This document shows positions 1 to 8,310 of a stretch of DNA of 64,000 nt, piece after piece. The position numbers and the translations under genes were made by a program. Source of the stretch: Lysinibacillus_B sp036662795 (GTDB lineage Bacteria; Bacillota; Bacilli; Bacillales_A; Planococcaceae); contig NZ_JBAFWZ010000001.1 in assembly GCF_036662795.1 (NCBI RefSeq), positions 1 to 64,000 of the forward strand, given 5' to 3'. How positions within the stretch are numbered: the stretch's first letter is position 1; each line of letters begins with the position of its first letter. Under the pieces are notes generated by a model. It saw only the letters and a list, made by a program, of their open reading frames with translations, was not told the origin of the DNA and searched no databases.

Positions 1-82
1 TTCAACAAGTTGCCTAGGCTTTTTTCAAAATGTCCTTTACAAAGGGTACACTTTAAACTGAGGAGGCGTGTTTCCTTTGGTA

Positions 83-649
83 TTAAAAATTCTTTTTAAA
101 ATAAGGCGTTTTTTTCAGTACGATACAAACTGGAATTGCGATGATTAAACCAACAACACATTGAATTACATCTCCAGGTATTGATGCCATTGGGGCAATC
201 CAGCTATTAAACATGATTGCTTGACCAACGTAATAAACTGAGATCATTACCGGCATTGAAACAACTGCTGCTATTATGTTTAATGTGATGTTGTTGCCTT
301 TATTTCCGTTAGACCAAGCGATTTTCCCAACGATATAGCCTTGAAGTGCCCGTGCAATGATTGTTGTCGGTGCCCAAATTAACCAGCCACCTACGATATC
401 GAATAAGCCCATTCCGATTGCTCCAGCCAATGCACCCTTTTTTGGTCCAAATAATATCGCCGCAATAAATAGCATCGCCGTACCTAAGTGAATCAGTCCA
501 CCTTGTCCGATCGGCAGCTTAATATTAATAAATACTGTTGCAACAAAAACAAGTGCTGCTAGTATTGCCGTAATGACTAAATCAAGTGTTTTCGTCCGTA
601 ATTTTGTAAACGACTGACTTTGAATATTTTGCATCTTTCTCTTCCTCAC
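83..649 (-). CDS. ECF transporter S component, probably for a vitamin B6 compound
   Basis: Integral membrane protein of 188 residues with about five or six hydrophobic segments and a basic N-terminus. Its length and the small-residue-rich second segment (around residues 75-95) fit the substrate-binding S component of an energy-coupling factor transporter, which recruits a shared EcfAA'T module encoded elsewhere. It is divergently transcribed from a pyridoxine/pyridoxamine kinase 179 bp away. That pairing is known for predicted B6 transporters (PdxU-type), so a B6 vitamer is the inferred substrate. Thiamine precursors are an alternative, because related kinases act on hydroxymethylpyrimidine. 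The family call is fairly sure; the substrate is inferred from context. Confidence 0.75.
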   Translation of the reverse strand: MRKRKMQNIQSQSFTKLRTKTLDLVITAILAALVFVATVFINIKLPIGQGGLIHLGTAMLFIAAILFGPKKGALAGAIGMGLFDIVGGWLIWAPTTIIARALQGYIVGKIAWSNGNKGNNITLNIIAAVVSMPVMISVYYVGQAIMFNSWIAPMASIPGDVIQCVVGLIIAIPVCIVLKKTPYFKKNF

Positions 650-698
650 TATTTTGAATTCTGAGATAACTTTAGCAGAGGATTGACTATCATAAAAG

Positions 699-711
699 TG
701 TCAATTTGACA
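699..711. promoter_or_regulatory. Perfect inverted repeat between transporter and kinase genes
   Basis: TGTCAA-T-TTGACA is a perfect 6+6 bp inverted repeat in the 178-bp divergent intergenic region. Each arm also resembles a -35 hexamer (TTGACA), one per strand. It could be a shared operator or simply overlapping promoter elements; no regulator gene is adjacent. Confidence 0.35.
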
Positions 712-827
712 AAAAAATATAAGGTCAGATTGAACGTGTAAGTGTCAGAGCAAAGGTACATTTTCGACTTCTGTTATTTATGATACGATAAAAGTATTGA
801 AGAGAGATGAGTTAGGTGGAGTGTTTT

Positions 828-1676
828 ATGAAAAAAGTTGCAGTTATTCAGGATATGTCATCCTTTGGGAAGTGCTCATTAACAGCTGCGTTGCCAGTTC
901 TATCAGTGATGGGGGTTCAGGCAGTACCCTTACCGACCGCAATCTTAACCTCGCAAACGGGGTATCCGAGCTTTTATTGCGAGGATCTGACCGCAAAGAT
1001 GGATCACTTTGTAACGGAGTGGCGTAAGCTTGGGGCATCCTTTGATGGTATTCATACTGGCTTTGTCACAGGAAAAGAGCAAATCGATAATATTTTTCAG
1101 TTTTTAAATGAGTTTCATACGAGTGATACGACGTTGCTAGTTGATCCAGTGATGGGAGATATGGGTGAGGTGTATAAACTGTATACAGGCGAGCTGCTTG
1201 ATCGAATGAAAGAGCTTGTAAAGCGGGCAGATATGATTACGCCCAATACGACGGAATGCTGCTTGCTAACAGGTCTTTCTTATGAAAAGCTACATAGTTA
1301 TAAAGAGCAAAAGGATTATATACAAGCACTCGAGGAGGCCGGTCAGAAGTTGCACCAGGCCACAGGGGCAAAGGTCATTATTACCGGCTTGAACCCACCA
1401 GGTGCAGATTCAGACAAACGAAATGTCGGGAATATGTATATTGATTCGAATCGTTCATTCTATAGCTTACGTGAATATAACGGAGAAAGTTATTCTGGCA
1501 CAGGTGACTTATTCGCATCCGTTATCATGGGCGGTATGATGCGGGGGCAGGATTTAGTTCAGTCGATGAAGCTTGCGGAGTCATTCCTTGCAGCCGCAAT
1601 TGATGATACATCACAGGAAAGAATTCCGCGAGAAGCTGGTGTGAATTTTGAAAAGTACTTACGGATGTTGTTGTAA
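828..1676 (+). CDS. Pyridoxine/pyridoxamine kinase (PdxY-like)
   Basis: Ribokinase-fold kinase of 282 residues that phosphorylates B6 vitamers with ATP. Family features seen are the N-terminal VIQDMSSFG segment, LVDPVMGDMG near residue 115, ADMITPNTTE near residue 135, and the C-terminal SGTGDLFAS anion-hole and catalytic-Asp motif near residue 225. The ATG at 828 is preferred over an upstream in-frame GTG at 816 because AGGTGGAG at 814-821 is then correctly spaced. It sits opposite an ECF S component, which suggests uptake and trapping of the vitamer. A hydroxymethylpyrimidine kinase role cannot be excluded from sequence alone. Confidence 0.85.
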   Translation: MKKVAVIQDMSSFGKCSLTAALPVLSVMGVQAVPLPTAILTSQTGYPSFYCEDLTAKMDHFVTEWRKLGASFDGIHTGFVTGKEQIDNIFQFLNEFHTSDTTLLVDPVMGDMGEVYKLYTGELLDRMKELVKRADMITPNTTECCLLTGLSYEKLHSYKEQKDYIQALEEAGQKLHQATGAKVIITGLNPPGADSDKRNVGNMYIDSNRSFYSLREYNGESYSGTGDLFASVIMGGMMRGQDLVQSMKLAESFLAAAIDDTSQERIPREAGVNFEKYLRMLL

Positions 1677-1880
1677 ATATCTTTTTGTTCTGAGCATGTT
1701 TTATGAAGGTGTCTATAAATATTAATAAGATCAACATAAAAGTATTTATTAATAAAACTAGTTTTTCTAACTAAATTTCGTTTTCGCATCAGGGAAATTA
1801 GATAAACATAAAATTGTTTCTCGAACCATGTGGTATATTTCCGAAGTATCCTTTACAATTTTTGTATGGGGTGATGGTTA

Positions 1881-2894
1881 ATGCTGAAAAAATTTAATAT
1901 TGAAAAACCGATTATTCAAGCACCAATGGCAGGGGCGACGTCTCCTCGTTTTGTGGCAGCTTGCTGTGAGGCAGGTGTCCTAGGTAGTATAGGAGCTGGA
2001 TATTTAAATGGTGAAGAAACAAGAGACTTTATTCGGGAAGTCAAGAAACTAACGGATAAGCCGTTTTCCGTGAATTTATTTATCCAAGAGGAGCCTCAGA
2101 TTGACATTGGAGTACTACAAGATGCTCGAATGGCACTTCAGCCGATTTATGAGGAGCTTGGGATTGAGGGCGTTTCGAAGGTTATTTCAGACGAGGTATT
2201 TTCTGGGCAAGTACAAGCTGTAATTGATGAAAAGGTACCGATTCTCTCCTTTACATTTGGCATTCCTGAGCAAGAGGTAATTAAACGCTTAAAGGATAAC
2301 GGCGTTTTTGTAATCGGTACGGCAACTACACTTGAAGAAGCAATCGCGGTGGAGAGAGCCGGCTTACAGGCGGTCGTTTTACAAGGAAGTGAGGCGGGTG
2401 GTCATCGTGGGTCATTTACTGAGCCACTGCAGCTTGTTCCACTACGTGAATTAATGGGAAATGTAGTCAGTGGGGTGTCGATTCCAATCATTGCAGCAGG
2501 CGGCATTATGACGAGTGAGCATGTGGGAGAAATGCTTAATCTTGGTGCAGGTGCTGTTCAGGTGGGTACAGCACTATTAACAGCTGAAGAAAGTGAAGTG
2601 AATGAGCTGCATAAAGAAGCCATTCTTCACTCTAAGGAAAAGGATACGACATTAACGAAAGCATTTACTGGTAAATATGCGCGCGGTTTGAAGAATACAT
2701 TTACCGAGGCGCTAAAGGATGCCGTTGTTGCACCATATCCATTACAGCATCATTTAACAATCACGATCCGGCAAAAGAGTGGTAAAATCGGAAAGCCAGA
2801 GTACTTATCACTCTGGATGGGTGAAAACAGCTATATGGCGAAACGGGCACCTGTACACATATTATTAGATGAACTTACTCGAAATTTAGACTGA
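1881..2894 (+). CDS. Nitronate monooxygenase family FMN protein
   Basis: 337-residue TIM-barrel flavoprotein of the 2-nitropropane dioxygenase/FabK family. The N-terminal PIIQAPMAGATSPRF, the central GSEAGGHRG (about residue 173) and IIAAGGIM followed by GAGAVQVGTALL are the usual FMN-binding and active-site segments. The GGHRG histidine is the one conserved in nitronate monooxygenases. These enzymes oxidise alkyl nitronates. FabK-type enoyl-ACP reductases share the fold, but nothing nearby points to fatty acid elongation. The stop codon lies inside the following terminator. Confidence 0.82.
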   Translation: MLKKFNIEKPIIQAPMAGATSPRFVAACCEAGVLGSIGAGYLNGEETRDFIREVKKLTDKPFSVNLFIQEEPQIDIGVLQDARMALQPIYEELGIEGVSKVISDEVFSGQVQAVIDEKVPILSFTFGIPEQEVIKRLKDNGVFVIGTATTLEEAIAVERAGLQAVVLQGSEAGGHRGSFTEPLQLVPLRELMGNVVSGVSIPIIAAGGIMTSEHVGEMLNLGAGAVQVGTALLTAEESEVNELHKEAILHSKEKDTTLTKAFTGKYARGLKNTFTEALKDAVVAPYPLQHHLTITIRQKSGKIGKPEYLSLWMGENSYMAKRAPVHILLDELTRNLD

Positions 2895-2916
2895 GAAATT
2901 TTTCTCAGTCTTTTTT
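2890..2916 (+). terminator. Rho-independent terminator after the nitronate monooxygenase gene
   Basis: ACTGAGAAA (2890-2898) pairs perfectly with TTTCTCAGT (2901-2909) and a T6 tract follows. The left arm includes the stop codon of the gene. Confidence 0.8.
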
Positions 2917-2927
2917 CATTTCATTAA

Positions 2928-2951
2928 AACGAAGCGTCAACCACAATCGTC
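2928..2951 (+). promoter_or_regulatory. Candidate ECF-type promoter for the sigma factor operon
   Basis: AAAAC (AAC at 2928-2930), a 17-bp spacer, then CGTC (2948-2951) matches the AAC/CGTC signature of promoters used by Bacillus ECF sigma factors. It lies about 28 bp upstream of the sigma gene start, which suggests autoregulation. Confidence 0.5.
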
Positions 2952-2978
2952 TAATATGTAAAGAAAGGAAGGGGAATC

Positions 2979-3497
2979 GTGAGTCGGATTTCTGAAGAGA
3001 CTTTTAGGGAATTGATGGAACTGTATACCGAACCACTTTTGAAGATTGCCTATTTATATGTGCATGATTGGCAGGCAGCAGAGGACCTTGTGCAAGACAT
3101 GTTTCTTACGTACTATGAAAAATCCTCACAATTTGCAGCACGCGCCTCAATTAAAACGTACTTAACAAGAATGCTCATCAATAAGTGTAAGGATTATTTA
3201 AAAAGCTGGCGCTATCGTACACATCTATTGACCAATAAGTTTTTCACTAAAAGTAGCGAGCGAAATCGAATCGTCGAAAGGGATGAACGGTTGCAGCTTG
3301 CGGAAGCAGTGCTCGGATTACCACTCCCATATCGTGAAGTAATTATCTTTTACTATTTCGAGGAGCTGACGGTGGCAGAGACCGCTGTCACATTAGCCCT
3401 ATCAGAAAATACGGTAAAAACGCGCTTACGGAAAGCAAGGCAGCTGCTAAAGGATCGGTTAATCGATGAACGTTGGGAGGTGCTAGCAGATGAATGA
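2979..3497 (+). CDS. ECF-subfamily RNA polymerase sigma factor
   Basis: 172-residue sigma-70 family protein with region 2 (about residues 10-78, including AEDLVQDMFLTYY) and region 4 (about 100-160, with the helix-turn-helix LTVAETAVTLALSENTVKTRL) and no region 1 or 3, the standard ECF layout. It starts at GTG with a GGAAGGGGA ribosome site. The last 8 bp overlap the next gene, which encodes a one-pass membrane protein, the usual arrangement for a sigma/anti-sigma pair. The signal is unknown. The upstream ECF-like promoter suggests autoregulation. SigM, SigV or SigX orthology cannot be assigned. Confidence 0.88.
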   Translation: MSRISEETFRELMELYTEPLLKIAYLYVHDWQAAEDLVQDMFLTYYEKSSQFAARASIKTYLTRMLINKCKDYLKSWRYRTHLLTNKFFTKSSERNRIVERDERLQLAEAVLGLPLPYREVIIFYYFEELTVAETAVTLALSENTVKTRLRKARQLLKDRLIDERWEVLADE

Positions 3498-4851
3498 TAT
3501 TAAGGATGCGTTGCTTTCGAAAATGGGGAATACAAAGGAAAGGGCGATTCGTGTGAGAAAAAAGGTAAATCAACAAAAACGCAAGAACAACAGGAATAGG
3601 TTTTACTATGTAGCGTTATCAATCGTCACGACAGCGGTGCTTCTTTTTTTACTCTATCCATTATTCGATCAGGAGCAACAAACAGCCATTGAAAAACCAA
3701 CCCCAACTTACGAGGATGAGTTAAAGGCTTATTTTATGGAAGATGGAACAACCGCCTATTACAAAGGTGTCGGCAATGAGTTTGCTAGCTATAGAGAAAC
3801 AACGTACTGGCTATCAGATCGATATGTACAGCTTATAAAGGATAATGGCGGAGCAGTTGTGGAGAGGGTATATCGAATTACGGAAGATGAAATTAGGTTA
3901 GTGCTAGAAGAGGAGATTGCAGAAGAGACAGTAAGAACGACCGATATTGATAAGCTTGAAGGGATGGCAACTCAATCGGTCTTTTTAAAACTACCGATAG
4001 AACAGGGAATGAAACTAGGAAATCAAACGGTTGTAGAAACTGATGGGAATCTGGAAACAGTTTTTGGTGAGTTTTCTCATGTGCTCGTGTTACGTGAAGA
4101 AAGTGACGCATCTCAAAACGACGTATTTCTTGCAAAAAACTATGGTGTTATTAAGCATAACTTTAAAAGTAAAGAGGATAATTATGTTGTGAGCTCAGAG
4201 TTGGCGTCAATTGGTACACCTTATGTGGAGCAAGAGGAGGAAGTTAACGTTGAAGTACCTGTTAATGCAGAAATGCCTGATACTGTAACCGTAAAAAGTA
4301 AGCTAACAGGGGAAGCGAAATCATTTATTGTAGCCGATATGCCACCGATAAGAGAGCGTCTTCAGGAAAGTAGTGATTACGGACTTGAAGTTAGCAAGAT
4401 GGCTTATATAGAACTCTATTTACCAGACTCCTCTGCTAAATATTTCTTCCTGGAAACTGCGTGTGAACAGAATACTTGCAATGTTTTTTTAGTGAAAGAA
4501 TCGACAGCGGGGATACAAACTTTAGCTATTGGGGAAGGGCTAGTCGATGAATATGCAGAATTCTCTCCGAATATGAAACGAGCACTAATCCGATTTGCAA
4601 AAATCACCTCAGAAGAAGTGATTCGTCACAGACTAGTTGCAGTTGATTTATCAACAATGAAGCTGTTAAATCCAGCATCAGGAAAAGAATATTTTATGGA
4701 GTACACATTACCAATTGAAAAATATAACTGGTTAAACGATGAGAGGATTAGTATTTTAACTGCTGATATTGACAGCTATACAGACAAAGATATTCGGACA
4801 TGGCGCTCTGGTGCAAAAGATTTACGCGAAATTCAAATTACAATCCAATAA
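3490..4851 (+). CDS. Probable membrane anti-sigma factor
   Basis: 453-residue protein with a short basic cytoplasmic N-terminus (about 1-36), one transmembrane helix (about 38-57) and a large extracytoplasmic part of about 390 residues. Translation is coupled to the ECF sigma gene by an 8-bp overlap. I see no HxxxCxxC zinc anti-sigma motif, so it is not a ZAS-type anti-sigma. The role is inferred from operon position and topology, as for the sigma-linked membrane regulators of Bacillus. I do not recognise the extracellular domain. A sigma-linked protein that is not itself the inhibitor is possible. Confidence 0.6.
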   Translation: MNDIKDALLSKMGNTKERAIRVRKKVNQQKRKNNRNRFYYVALSIVTTAVLLFLLYPLFDQEQQTAIEKPTPTYEDELKAYFMEDGTTAYYKGVGNEFASYRETTYWLSDRYVQLIKDNGGAVVERVYRITEDEIRLVLEEEIAEETVRTTDIDKLEGMATQSVFLKLPIEQGMKLGNQTVVETDGNLETVFGEFSHVLVLREESDASQNDVFLAKNYGVIKHNFKSKEDNYVVSSELASIGTPYVEQEEEVNVEVPVNAEMPDTVTVKSKLTGEAKSFIVADMPPIRERLQESSDYGLEVSKMAYIELYLPDSSAKYFFLETACEQNTCNVFLVKESTAGIQTLAIGEGLVDEYAEFSPNMKRALIRFAKITSEEVIRHRLVAVDLSTMKLLNPASGKEYFMEYTLPIEKYNWLNDERISILTADIDSYTDKDIRTWRSGAKDLREIQITIQ

Positions 4852-4858
4852 AAATATG

Positions 4859-4887
4859 CCGCGCAGGAAGGTCTTGCGCGGTTTTCT
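4859..4887 (+). terminator. Rho-independent terminator after the sigma/anti-sigma operon
   Basis: CCGCGCA (4859-4865) pairs with TGCGCGG (4875-4881), followed by TTTTCTTCT. It separates the operon from spoIIIAC. Confidence 0.75.
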
Positions 4888-4962
4888 TCTATTATAAATC
4901 TTATGTTTTATTAATTGGGAAAATCGAATAGTTAATAAATGTTCTGAATAAATGCACGTCTT

Positions 4963-4970
4963 CATATAAT
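4963..4970 (+). promoter_or_regulatory. Possible sigma-E -10 element upstream of spoIIIAC
   Basis: CATATAAT resembles the sigma-E -10 consensus CATACAAT. It lies 24 bp upstream of the spoIIIAC start, where the mother-cell promoter of a spoIIIA operon would be expected. The -35 match is weak. Confidence 0.3.
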
Positions 4971-4994
4971 ACGGTACACGAGGAGGCAAAAAAA

Positions 4995-5201
4995 GTGGAG
5001 CTACAAGATGTATTAAGAGTTGCTGGTGTAGGGCTTGTGATTGCGTTATTACATGTATTCTTTGAGCAGACTGGGAAGAAGGAGTTTTCGTTTTTCTTAT
5101 TTTTCATTGCCTATTTATATATGACAGCCGAATTAATTCGGTTTTTACGTCTATTCTTTGATGAAATCGCATTATTTTTACGCTGGTTAACTGCCTCTTA
5201 A
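4995..5201 (+). CDS. spoIIIAC: Stage III sporulation protein AC
   Basis: 68 residues, the usual SpoIIIAC length, with two membrane segments separated by the family motif EQTGKKEF and an N-terminal RVAGVGLVIALLH helix. It is a mother-cell membrane component of the SpoIIIA-SpoIIQ feeding channel. It starts at GTG behind AGGAGG. This is the first gene of the local operon: spoIIIAA (ATPase) and spoIIIAB are not upstream, where only 143 bp separate it from the anti-sigma gene. SpoIIIAD follows after 2 bp. Confidence 0.88.
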   Translation: MELQDVLRVAGVGLVIALLHVFFEQTGKKEFSFFLFFIAYLYMTAELIRFLRLFFDEIALFLRWLTAS

Positions 5202-5203
5202 CG

Positions 5204-5581
5204 ATGGTACTTCTACTATATTCTATTATATTACTACTACTCCTTCTATTAATTAAAGGTTCTATGGACAAGCTGACACCAATATTTACTGTGATGTTCT
5301 TTTTTATATTTTTCGAGCGTGTGTATTCATTATTGCTACGCCCATTTTTAAGTGAACTAGCACAAATGACAAATGGTCTTCCTTACAGTCGCTTATTATT
5401 GTATTCGGCATTTTTGTTTATATTAGGAAAATTATTTGGAGCTCTTTTAGAACAAAATGAACATGACGCGCTAGCCGAGCTTGTACAATTGGCAGTGCGT
5501 ATTTTTATTCTTAGTTTATGGCTGAAGGAAATGGCACCCATTTTTTCGAAGCTGTCCAAGCTACTACAAATGCTTCAATAG
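5204..5581 (+). CDS. spoIIIAD: Stage III sporulation protein AD (divergent)
   Basis: 125-residue hydrophobic protein with about four membrane segments, slightly shorter than the roughly 133 residues of B. subtilis SpoIIIAD. Sequence similarity is low by eye. The assignment rests on position between AC and AE, topology and size. The ATG at 5204 follows the AC stop by 2 bp with no separate ribosome site, so translation is probably coupled. Confidence 0.75.
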   Translation: MVLLLYSIILLLLLLLIKGSMDKLTPIFTVMFFFIFFERVYSLLLRPFLSELAQMTNGLPYSRLLLYSAFLFILGKLFGALLEQNEHDALAELVQLAVRIFILSLWLKEMAPIFSKLSKLLQMLQ

Positions 5582-5590
5582 GAGTTTTCA

Positions 5591-6502
5591 ATGGAACAAT
5601 TACTTGCACCGTTAACGTCGCCGATTTCACAAGCATTGCAAATTGTTTTATTAGTGTTATTGTATGTTCTCTTTTATTTAATGCTAGAAGCGTTCGATTC
5701 CAAAAGAATGAATTTGTATACAACGATATTACTTTTTTTATTATTAATGGCGTTAGGGGATATGGTTGTTGAGGCATTCGTCACCTTGCATAATTTAGCT
5801 TCAGTATTTTCGGCATTTTTTTTAGCACTAATCCCTATCGTAACTTCCGTGTTAGTTGTTATGCAATCTGTGCTATCACTGATTGCCTGGAGCCCGGTTA
5901 TTATTTTCATTATCGAACTGCTCGTTTATATTTGTGAAAAATTGCTCATCCCTGGGCTCGTTCTTTCTGTGCTACTCGATATTTGTACACGAATCCTACC
6001 TGAAATTTCATTTGCAAAAGCAGCCGAACTGATACGAAAAGTCATATTAAGCTTAATTACGGCAGCCATCATCGGACTCAGTTCAATTTTGTCTTTTTCC
6101 TCTGTTGCCTTTTATACATTAAATGAGGCTCTAGCTTCACCTATAAAAAAAATAATAGAGCAAAATATTCCTATTATCGGTTCTTTACTAGTACAGGGTA
6201 TTTCATTATTAAAAAAATTCCAATCCACAGCTACTACACTAACGGGCCTTTCAACGATCACAACTGTATTAGTAGTTGCCTTCTATCCAGCGTTAACCCT
6301 ACTCATATATGCGTTTACTTTCAAGTTTGCGGCAGCAGTATCAGAACCATTTACAAATAGTCGAATAAGTGGACTTCTCGATGATATTGGTAAATCGTTA
6401 CTAATCCTTTGTGCTGTTGCTATTTTACTAGCAGTTGGATTTATTGTTGTCTGGTTACTACTGTTTTTAATGCTTCAAATCGGAATGGGGAAAAGTCTAT
6501 GA
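5591..6502 (+). CDS. spoIIIAE: Stage III sporulation protein AE (short form)
   Basis: 303-residue polytopic membrane protein with about seven or eight hydrophobic segments, a core channel component of the SpoIIIA complex. B. subtilis SpoIIIAE has about 399 residues including a signal sequence and a soluble N-terminal part. This protein begins almost directly at the first conserved membrane segment, so roughly 90-100 N-terminal residues are missing. The ribosome site TAGGAG precedes ATG 5591 by 6 bp, and no upstream in-frame extension is possible because spoIIIAD ends 9 bp before. Confidence 0.82.
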   Translation: MEQLLAPLTSPISQALQIVLLVLLYVLFYLMLEAFDSKRMNLYTTILLFLLLMALGDMVVEAFVTLHNLASVFSAFFLALIPIVTSVLVVMQSVLSLIAWSPVIIFIIELLVYICEKLLIPGLVLSVLLDICTRILPEISFAKAAELIRKVILSLITAAIIGLSSILSFSSVAFYTLNEALASPIKKIIEQNIPIIGSLLVQGISLLKKFQSTATTLTGLSTITTVLVVAFYPALTLLIYAFTFKFAAAVSEPFTNSRISGLLDDIGKSLLILCAVAILLAVGFIVVWLLLFLMLQIGMGKSL

Positions 6503-6660
6503 TGGAATTTCTGTCAATCATATTACTTGGAAGAGTTTTATTACATTTGACCGAGGAAGCACAGTTTATTGTCTATATTAAACTAGCCATTTTCGTTTCA
6601 CTTTTTTTCTTAATTAGTAAAATCCTAAAGTATATTTACGATATTGTGCTCATACAATAG
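6499..6660 (+). CDS. spoIIIAF: Very short SpoIIIAF: membrane anchor only
   Basis: 53 residues starting at the ATG that overlaps the spoIIIAE stop (ATGATGG). It is hydrophobic, with two potential membrane segments (about 3-18 and 22-45). B. subtilis SpoIIIAF has about 206 residues: two N-terminal helices followed by a soluble ring-building domain. Only the membrane part is present here, ending at TAG 6658-6660 and followed directly by the AG gene. Position and topology support the call; the similarity itself is weak. Confidence 0.65.
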   Translation: MMEFLSIILLGRVLLHLTEEAQFIVYIKLAIFVSLFFLISKILKYIYDIVLIQ

Positions 6661-6666
6661 GGTGAC

Positions 6667-7074
6667 TTGTATAGAAAGGGGTGCAAGCAATATGTGGGAC
6701 AACAAAAGCTTAGTATAATTTTAGTCGTTGTAGTTGCGGTAACACTATTTTTCTTTCTTCAGACAACTAATAGTGTGCCAGAAAAAGAGCAAGGTATAGA
6801 GGCACAGCTAGCAGCAACGCTTTCAAAAATTGCAGGCGTTGGACAAGTAGAAGTGTATTTACATGCTGAAACAATCCAAAATGAACGTTCTATTTTAAGT
6901 AGCTATTTCGAAGATTCTAGTAATAACCCATCCTATACAGGTGTATTAATTGTTTCGGAAGGTGCAGACTCGATGGAGATAAAGCGCCAACTAACAGACA
7001 CGGTTAGTCGGGTATTGCAATTGCCGGCCCATCGTATTGTTATATTACCAATGGAAAAAGGGGGATCACAATGA
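6667..7074 (+). CDS. spoIIIAG: Stage III sporulation protein AG (short form)
   Basis: About 135 residues (TTG 6667) or 126 residues (GTG 6694, preceded by AAAGGGG). One N-terminal membrane helix (about 15-33) is followed by a ring-building-motif domain, recognisable from the C-terminal run TGVLIVSEGAD...LTDTVSRVLQLPAHRIVILP. B. subtilis SpoIIIAG has about 229 residues with a long insertion forming the beta-triangle of its 30-mer ring. Here that stretch is reduced to about 20 residues between QNERSIL and the TGVLIV strand. The gene end overlaps spoIIIAH by 4 bp. Confidence 0.8.
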   Translation: MYRKGCKQYVGQQKLSIILVVVVAVTLFFFLQTTNSVPEKEQGIEAQLAATLSKIAGVGQVEVYLHAETIQNERSILSSYFEDSSNNPSYTGVLIVSEGADSMEIKRQLTDTVSRVLQLPAHRIVILPMEKGGSQ

Positions 7075-7604
7075 AAGTGAAAAGAAGAACAGTATGGTTT
7101 TTAACGTTGCTAAGCTTAGCAGCAGTAATCTCAGTGTATTATTTATTTGAGCCAACAAATAAAATTGATTTTACAACTATTTTCTCTGATGGTGATTTGG
7201 ACGAGACTATTTTAACAGGTGTTGATGACTCAAAGGCTGTAGAATCAGATAGCTATGTATTTGAGGAAATGCGTATGGAAATAGACAATGAAAGAAGTCA
7301 GCTTCGTGATCAGCTTGTAGCTAAAATGGCATCAGAGCAATATTCAGCAGAGGAAAAAAACGAAGCATTTAATGATATGAATAATTTAATAAAGCTTGAA
7401 TCATCTGAGGCGATGTTGGAAATGCTAATCAAATCACTAGGCTATTCAGATACATTGGTACGTATTGAAGGGGAAAAGGTAGCAGTATCGGTCATGACTA
7501 ATGAAATCTCACCTGCACAGGCAAATGAAATTGTATATATCGTTAGATCAGAACTAGAAGATGCCGTTGATGTTTCAGTAAAACCACAATCATCTTACTA
7601 TTAA
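7071..7604 (+). CDS. spoIIIAH: Stage III sporulation protein AH
   Basis: 177 residues. The N-terminal membrane helix MKVKRRTVWFLTLLSLAAVI is followed by a charged linker and the YscJ-like ring-building domain, which in B. subtilis contacts forespore SpoIIQ. It is about 40 residues shorter than the B. subtilis protein, mostly in the linker. The EEMRMEIDNERSQLRDQLVAKMAS segment is typical of the family. It overlaps spoIIIAG by ATGA and is the last gene of the sporulation operon. Confidence 0.88.
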   Translation: MKVKRRTVWFLTLLSLAAVISVYYLFEPTNKIDFTTIFSDGDLDETILTGVDDSKAVESDSYVFEEMRMEIDNERSQLRDQLVAKMASEQYSAEEKNEAFNDMNNLIKLESSEAMLEMLIKSLGYSDTLVRIEGEKVAVSVMTNEISPAQANEIVYIVRSELEDAVDVSVKPQSSYY

Positions 7605-7801
7605 TGTAAAAGAGGGTCGGAAAATTCTATATTTTCAGTGTTGTTATATAGCAGGGAAATGCAATTTTGTATTGAATATGTAAGCGTTTGTACTTATTTA
7701 TGTGAAATTTTTTTAATTTTTAAAATACCTATTTCAAAATCATAAAATAAATTATACAATAGAACTCGTAGTTTAAAATTACGTTTAAGGGAGAGTTATT
7801 A

Positions 7802-8296
7802 ATGTTCAAAGTCCAAGAAATCCGTGAAATTATCAAATTAGTTGATGCTTCAACAATTGACGAATTCGTATACGAAGCAGACGGCGCAAAAGTTAAACTA
7901 AAAAAGAATGGTGTAGTTACTGAAGTAGTCTCACCTAAAAAAGAAGCTGTAGCAGCTCCTGTTGTACAACAAACTCCAGCAGCACCAGCTCCTGCAGCGG
8001 CTCCTGCACCAGTTAAAGAAGAAGCTCCAGCAGCACCAGTAAGCGCAGATGCAGACTTACATAAAATCACATCACCAATGGTAGGTACGTTCTATCAAGC
8101 TCCATCACCAGACTCACCTGCATACGTGAAGGTTGGAGATAAAGTAGGCGAAGAATCAATCGTATGTATCGTAGAAGCAATGAAATTATTCAACGAAATC
8201 GAAGCTGAAATCACAGGTGAAATCGTAGAAATACTAGTTAAAGACGGTCAATTAGTAGAATACGGTCAACCATTATTCTTAGTGAAACCTGAGTAA
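7802..8296 (+). CDS. accB: Acetyl-CoA carboxylase biotin carboxyl carrier protein
   Basis: 164 residues: an N-terminal domain, an Ala/Pro-rich flexible linker (about 58-84) and a C-terminal biotinyl domain with the EAMKLF biotinylation motif, Lys128 being the attachment site. It carries CO2 between biotin carboxylase and the carboxyltransferase in the first step of fatty acid synthesis. GGGAGAG precedes the ATG, and accC follows after 14 bp as a two-gene operon. The codon bias is stronger than in neighbours, as expected for a highly expressed gene. Confidence 0.97.
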   Translation: MFKVQEIREIIKLVDASTIDEFVYEADGAKVKLKKNGVVTEVVSPKKEAVAAPVVQQTPAAPAPAAAPAPVKEEAPAAPVSADADLHKITSPMVGTFYQAPSPDSPAYVKVGDKVGEESIVCIVEAMKLFNEIEAEITGEIVEILVKDGQLVEYGQPLFLVKPE

Positions 8297-8310
8297 GGAG
8301 CGCTACTAAC

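Noticed and set aside
7679..7692. cre-like TGTAAGCGTTTGTA upstream of accB
   Set aside because: Mismatches in the right half and accBC is not a usual CcpA target; too weak to annotate.
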